This document shows, piece by piece, positions 60,248-64,000 of a DNA stretch of 64,000 nucleotides. Each line of letters begins with the position of its first letter. Position 1 is the first letter of the stretch. The stretch spans positions 47,347-111,346 of the forward strand of contig JASEFK010000002.1 in NCBI GenBank assembly GCA_030019255.1, read 5' to 3'. Source of the DNA: Actinomycetota bacterium. GTDB lineage: Bacteria > Actinomycetota > Geothermincolia > Geothermincolales > RBG-13-55-18. Below the pieces are notes generated by a model. The model did no database searches, had not been told where the DNA came from, and saw only the letters and a program-made list of their open reading frames with translations. The position numbers and the translations under genes are program-made.

Positions 60248-61066
60248 ATGTTCGAAAGGGCGAGGAAAAAGGCGAGGATGGCCGAGGAATTCCTGCGCGG
60301 GACACCGTCTCCTCACGCTCCCAGCACCCTGCGAGACTTCGGGCTGCAGAGGATCATGGCCCGCGCCTCCAGGGCGCGCGATGAAGCGACAGGCAAGAGG
60401 TATCTGCGCCACCCGGCCCGCTTGCGGCGCGCCGTGGCCGTTCCGCTCTTGACCCTCCTCCTGATGGCCGGAGCCACCTCCGGCCTCTATGCCGCCTCCT
60501 CGGGCGCCCTCCCCGGGTCTCCCCTTTACGGGAGCAAGATATTCTTCGAGAGGGCCCGGCTGGCCCTCACCCCCTCGCCCTCTTCGGACGCCGGCCTGGA
60601 AATGGAATTCTGCGAGCGCCGGATGCGGGAGCTCCAAGGGATGCTGCAGGACGGGGGCTCCCACGACTGGGAACGCTGGCTGAGGGAGTACCGCCGTAAC
60701 CTCTCCCGGGTGGAGCTGCTCCTGGAATCATTGCCCGATACGGAATCCCGGTCCCTGTCGCTGAGTTTCGAGAGCATGCTGAGCGAACATGTGGGGTTCC
60801 TGGAGCTGATGTCCACCGAGGCCCCGGAGGAGAGCCGTCCCTTCCTGGAGGTAGCACACAAGGAATGTCACGGAAGCATGATGCGCATGCGCCGGCGCTG
60901 CGGCATGGAGGGAGGAGACGCCCATCCCCAGGAGCAGCAGAGGCCCGGAAACGGAGGAGATGACTCTCCCGACTTGCGCCAAGAAGGCCAAGGCGATCCC
61001 CAGGAGCAGCAAAGGCCCGGATGCGGAAGAGCGTATGACTCCGGGCACGGGAAAGGCGCCCCGTGA
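60248..61066 (+). CDS. DUF5667-like membrane protein, possible anti-sigma partner
   Basis: 272 residues. A basic N-terminus of about 60 residues precedes one membrane helix (AVAVPLLTLLLMAGATSGLYA). LPGSPLYGSKIFFERARLAL is the DUF5667 signature right after the helix. The rest is helical, then an extended tail in which PQEQQRPG occurs twice. It follows the sigma factor gene and has the one-helix layout of anti-sigma factors, but no zinc-binding anti-sigma domain is seen. GGAGGT lies eight bases before the ATG. Confidence 0.82.
   Translation: MFERARKKARMAEEFLRGTPSPHAPSTLRDFGLQRIMARASRARDEATGKRYLRHPARLRRAVAVPLLTLLLMAGATSGLYAASSGALPGSPLYGSKIFFERARLALTPSPSSDAGLEMEFCERRMRELQGMLQDGGSHDWERWLREYRRNLSRVELLLESLPDTESRSLSLSFESMLSEHVGFLELMSTEAPEESRPFLEVAHKECHGSMMRMRRRCGMEGGDAHPQEQQRPGNGGDDSPDLRQEGQGDPQEQQRPGCGRAYDSGHGKGAP
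60924..61021 (+). repeat. in-frame 72-base repeat near the DUF5667 gene 3' end
   Basis: ATCCCCAGGAGCAGCA at 60924 recurs at 60996, continuing AGGCCCGGA with one difference. The offset is 72, exactly 24 codons, and gives the repeated PQEQQRPG in the protein tail. The size is close to the offset found at other gene ends. Confidence 0.9.
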
Positions 61067-61070
61067 GAGC

Positions 61071-61745
61071 TCATGGCCGGGTGGGGTCTTCTCCCTCGAC
61101 CGTTTCCGTGTCTTCCATGTCATCGAGGATGATGAGAGGGACCTCGCCGGGTTTCACGTACCCCATGCGCCTGGCCTCCCCCTCCACGTATTCATCGCTG
61201 GAGGCACGGTCCCGGCGCTCTTCCAGCTCCCGGGTGAGGGCCCGCTCCTCGGCCAATTGGGCCTCGCTACGGGCCAGTTCGTTCCTGCTCTCCAGGTAGC
61301 GGGCCATCGGACGGTAGAGAACCGCCGCCGCCAAGGCCAGGGCCAGGAAAAGCCCCACCAGGGCCACGGCGCGGCGCCTCGGGGAACGGTCCTTCCTTTC
61401 CCTCCGGGCACCGGACGGGTTGCTTCCCCGGTCTTGCTCCGCGCTTCCGGCATACCGTCCCTTCACCACCCGAAGGTTTCCCCTCCGCGCCTCGGACCTC
61501 TCCCACCCTGCGGAGGGGATCACCGCCCCGCTACCCTTCCGGGTGGGCCGCTCCAACCCAAGGGAACCCGCTTTCCCGCTTCGTCCACGAGAGGACGTAA
61601 GCTTCCCGGAAACGGCGGTTAGGGGAGCAGGGCGCTGCTGCCTTGTGTTCACCCGGTATCCTGCGCCGCTCCCCCGTCGCGGGGTGCGCGGGGCGGCATT
61701 CCCCTTCCGGCGCGCTTCCCCCTTTTCCATGTATTTTTTTCTCAT
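61071..61745 (-). CDS. FtsB/DivIC-type septum formation initiator
   Basis: 224 residues. A basic, disordered N-terminus of about 120 residues is followed by one membrane helix (AVALVGLFLALALAAAVLY) and a coiled coil (LESRNELARSEAQLAEERAL), then SSDEYVEGEARRMGYVKPGE, the conserved FtsB/DivIC end. This protein links FtsL and FtsQ in the divisome. A TTGATA-17-TATAAG promoter lies just upstream. The gene is convergent with DUF5667 (4 bases apart). In other Actinomycetota it lies beside DUF501 and ppx. Confidence 0.9.
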   Translation of the reverse strand: MRKKYMEKGEARRKGNAAPRTPRRGSGAGYRVNTRQQRPAPLTAVSGKLTSSRGRSGKAGSLGLERPTRKGSGAVIPSAGWERSEARRGNLRVVKGRYAGSAEQDRGSNPSGARRERKDRSPRRRAVALVGLFLALALAAAVLYRPMARYLESRNELARSEAQLAEERALTRELEERRDRASSDEYVEGEARRMGYVKPGEVPLIILDDMEDTETVEGEDPTRP

Positions 61746-62219
61746 CTTTAAACAATAGTCGCAGCTTATAACTCTACCATCATTTTATATCAATGAAATA
61801 AAATTACAACTCTAATTTACATGAACCACGCAAACAGGCGCCAACTGGCCTCCATCCGCACGGCCGGCCGATTGCCAGGGGACCGATTTGCCCCTCCCAT
61901 TTCCCGTAATTAGGTGCGTCCACCGCTTAAACAGCCACATGTCCACCATTTCGAGCCCCATGTCCCGATCATGCAGGGTCGATATTGCGGAGCGGGCGGT
62001 GTGGTCCGGAGCCCCGAGAACACGATTCAAAGCATGGGGGCACGGGGAGAAGGTTCGTCATCGCCCCCGAAAGCCGGCCATGGAGGCGGCGCCCTGAGCA
62101 TGAACCGATAGCCCTCGCCCGACTCGATCCTGGTAATCATTTCCTGAAGGCCGGAAACCCCCGCTCCGGCAAGGCTGGTCATGCGGGGTTCGGCCTTCCT
62201 CCGGCAGGAACATGTTTTC
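61746..62219. other. intergenic region with the FtsB promoter, no gene
   Basis: About 474 bases. The left 80 bases are clearly AT-rich and hold the FtsB promoter. The rest (61830-62219) has no coding frame I trust. A short direct similarity exists across the end of the next gene. Confidence 0.5.
61765..61793 (-). promoter_or_regulatory. sigma-70-type promoter of the FtsB gene
   Basis: On the minus strand TTGATA (61788-61793) and TATAAG (61765-61770) are 17 bases apart. The predicted start lies about 13 bases before the FtsB ATG, so the leader is very short. Confidence 0.8.
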
Positions 62220-63863
62220 TCAAGCGGGTGGCCCGTCCTCCGTCCAGGTAAGTTTTTCCTGCAAGCGACGCAGCCTCTCCTTCTTGGCCTCGTCGATGCG
62301 CTGCCAGGCGAAGTCCTTCTCCTCGGTGTAGAAGCCCACGTCCGCCGCCCCGTTGGGGTCGAGAGCCTCGGAGATCCTCCTCTGCCAGCGGTTGAAATGC
62401 CCGGCCAGGGGGCTCATCACCTTGCGCACCGGAGGTATGAACACGGACAGGGGGGTCATGCACTGCTCGATGGCGTTGAGGGTGGAGGTGAACTCGATGG
62501 GATTGAGATTCTCCAGGCTGACCGGGTTGTCCACCCGGTAGGCGTAGGTTATCTCGCAATGGGCCCAGGTATTGTTCTCGTAGGGGACGAAATAGGGGTT
62601 GTCCCCCTCATCATCCATGATGGCCCCCTTTTCGATGAATTCCTTCTTGGCCTCGGAGATGACGTCCACCCACTTCATCTGGGTGTCCAGCACCTCGTTG
62701 CCGTCCAGGCAGGTCCCGAAGATGCCCCCGGGGCGGAAGGCCAGGGGTATGATGCTCACCCGGAGGAAGTTCAGGGGCATGAAGCGTTCCATGGGTCCCA
62801 GGCGGCGGAAGTCCACCAGAATGCCGCGGTTCCGGTCCACGATCTCTTTGAGCACCGCCTCCTGGAAATCCGTCTCCTCCGGGGAATCTCCGGCCAGGAC
62901 GAAGGTGAGAGGGTACTTCAAGGTCTTAGTGAGCAAGGGCCTCAGGGCCCTGGTCTCCAGGAGCTTGAACCCCGAATGGGGCATCATCAGGGCCACGTAG
63001 GCCACGGCGGCTATGCGCACCGCGGCGTAACCGATCTCCGACTCCCCTATCTCGTAAAGCGCGTCGGCGAACTCCTTCGGGCCGGGAAAGACCAGGAGGT
63101 AGAAGCGGAGGTTGGGAGGAACTTCCACCTGGGAGTCGAGCACCAGGCCCTCGGCCTCTATGCGCTGCGGGCCGGGCCAATTGTACAGCTTGACGGCGCA
63201 TTTGGTAAAGATTCCCAGGCCGGAAAGGGCACCCAGGGCTCCGCGCATGATACCGCGCAGGGAGGGACCGGGGCCGTCTCCCGAGAACCATCCCAGGCCC
63301 GAGCCCGGCGTCCCCAGCCTCAGTATCTCCCCGTCGGGAAGGACCCATTCCACCCCCAGCACGTTGCGGGCGCTGTAGCTCATGAAGATGCAGTCATGCC
63401 CCACCCCGCTCATGGAGGTAGCGCTGGCCAAGGGGGAGCAGGAGGGACCGGCGCCGATGATATGGGTGTTGAGGCCCCGCTTCATGGCCTCCGCCTGCAA
63501 CTGGGCCCCGCACACGTAGGGCTCCACCACCGCGTACATGTTCTTCTCGTCGATCTCCAGGATGCGGTCCATGCGCCGGAGGTCCACCTGGACCACGCCC
63601 TCGGTGCTGGGTCCACCGATGGCCCCCCAGCCCGTGGACAGGGCCTTGAACTTAAGGCCGTGGCGGTTGCAGGCCCTCACCACCTCGCGGACCTCCTCGG
63701 TGCTTCCGGGAAGCACCGCCGCCACCGGCCTCTTTATCCACAACTCGGGGTCGTCGTTGAGGAAGGGCTGCCAGGCGTAACCCTCCAGCACTGCGGGCTC
63801 CCGGGAAACGTTTTCCGGTCCCACGATCTCTTCCAGTTCCCGGTAGGCCTCCTCGGAGATCAT
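62220..63863 (-). CDS. FAD-linked oxidase (vanillyl-alcohol oxidase / glycolate oxidase-like)
   Basis: 547 residues. The FAD_binding_4 domain contains RPVAAVLPGSTEEVREVVRA, STGWGAIGGPSTEGVVQVDL and AGPSCSPLASATSMSGVGHD, with GVEWVLPDGEILRLGT. The C-terminal cap has GDNPYFVPYENNTWAHCEIT and ends RLRRLQEKLTWTEDG. It uses FAD to oxidise a hydroxy acid, alcohol or phenolic compound, or an alkyl-DHAP-type substrate; the family does not decide which. It stands alone at the right edge of the window. Confidence 0.9.
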   Translation of the reverse strand: MISEEAYRELEEIVGPENVSREPAVLEGYAWQPFLNDDPELWIKRPVAAVLPGSTEEVREVVRACNRHGLKFKALSTGWGAIGGPSTEGVVQVDLRRMDRILEIDEKNMYAVVEPYVCGAQLQAEAMKRGLNTHIIGAGPSCSPLASATSMSGVGHDCIFMSYSARNVLGVEWVLPDGEILRLGTPGSGLGWFSGDGPGPSLRGIMRGALGALSGLGIFTKCAVKLYNWPGPQRIEAEGLVLDSQVEVPPNLRFYLLVFPGPKEFADALYEIGESEIGYAAVRIAAVAYVALMMPHSGFKLLETRALRPLLTKTLKYPLTFVLAGDSPEETDFQEAVLKEIVDRNRGILVDFRRLGPMERFMPLNFLRVSIIPLAFRPGGIFGTCLDGNEVLDTQMKWVDVISEAKKEFIEKGAIMDDEGDNPYFVPYENNTWAHCEITYAYRVDNPVSLENLNPIEFTSTLNAIEQCMTPLSVFIPPVRKVMSPLAGHFNRWQRRISEALDPNGAADVGFYTEEKDFAWQRIDEAKKERLRRLQEKLTWTEDGPPA

Positions 63864-64000
63864 GACTCACCTCCCTGCGTTCCGGCATACCATCGGTCCG
63901 GGGTGGACCCCATTCTGGAAAGTATTTCCTACACGGATAACAGGTCACCGACCAGCAAGGTCAATGATAAGACAGGAAGCCCCGGGGGCGCAAAACTGGC

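Noticed and set aside
62155-62250. Possible downstream copy of the FAD oxidase gene end (offset about 65)
   Set aside because: Similarity is limited to low-complexity GC-rich blocks with gaps.
1-64000. CRISPR arrays
   Set aside because: No set of regularly spaced short repeats with unique spacers was seen; all repeats found are two-copy tandem duplications.
1-64000. Insertion sequences, prophage or integrase genes
   Set aside because: No transposase, integrase or phage structural motif appears in any reading frame, and no terminal inverted repeats frame the duplications.

Overview
The window is GC-rich DNA with dense genes, mostly on the minus strand, short intergenic gaps and many 4-base start/stop overlaps. 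Markers point to a deep-branching, anaerobic or facultative Actinomycetota lineage: a DUF501 gene directly followed by an exopolyphosphatase gene, a FtsB/DivIC-type septum protein, a PorA-like (DUF3068) membrane protein, a cell-wall amidase carrying WYFAEG repeats, and many acyl-CoA dehydrogenases and acyl-CoA ligases. The lineage is inferred from gene content. No rRNA is present.

Layout. 1-5.9 kb: a 3-hydroxyacyl-CoA dehydrogenase, adenine deaminase, a zinc alcohol dehydrogenase and a metal-dependent hydrolase. 5.9-12.6 kb: an MMPL/RND transporter, a DUF362 ferredoxin protein, a fatty-acid-type CoA ligase and a ketopantoate-reductase-like protein. 12.8-20 kb: cell-envelope genes (L,D-transpeptidase, zinc ribbon, PorA-like protein, amidase, and an alpha/beta-hydrolase fold joined to TPRs). 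20-28.6 kb: a DUF362 remnant, Rid protein, RseC-like protein, YHS protein, copper ATPase, flippase-like protein and a RACo-like ferredoxin/ASKHA ATPase. 28.6-40.2 kb: the catabolic core, with two closely related CoA ligases, a ferredoxin-nitroreductase, two coupled acyl-CoA dehydrogenases, a TetR regulator, a thiolase and an enoyl-CoA hydratase interrupted by an amber codon. 40.4-48.4 kb: lipoprotein, histidine kinase, acetyltransferase, ornithine-decarboxylase-like enzyme, flavoprotein and small genes. 48.5-58.3 kb: three more acyl-CoA dehydrogenases, tRNA-Leu, a response regulator, Ppx, DUF501 and three hotdog-fold hydratases. 58.7-64 kb: a sigma factor locus with a Cys-rich secreted protein and a DUF5667 protein, FtsB, and an FAD-linked oxidase.

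How they fit together. The ligases, acyl-CoA dehydrogenases, hydratases, hydroxyacyl-CoA dehydrogenase and thiolase supply every step of a beta-oxidation-like route for acyl-CoA substrates whose identity the sequence does not reveal. A shared inverted repeat (ACATAC, 4 bases, GTATGT) lies upstream of the TetR gene and inside the thiolase promoter, and a degraded version lies upstream of the MaoC pair, which suggests one regulon.

The most unusual signal is structural. At many gene edges, mostly just after stop codons, the neighbouring non-coding DNA is a decayed tandem copy of the gene's last few dozen bases, offset by about 70-80, 109 or 140 bases. Several intergenic regions show similar 87-118 base tandem duplications. 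I found these by eye; they need a systematic self-alignment with a shuffled control.
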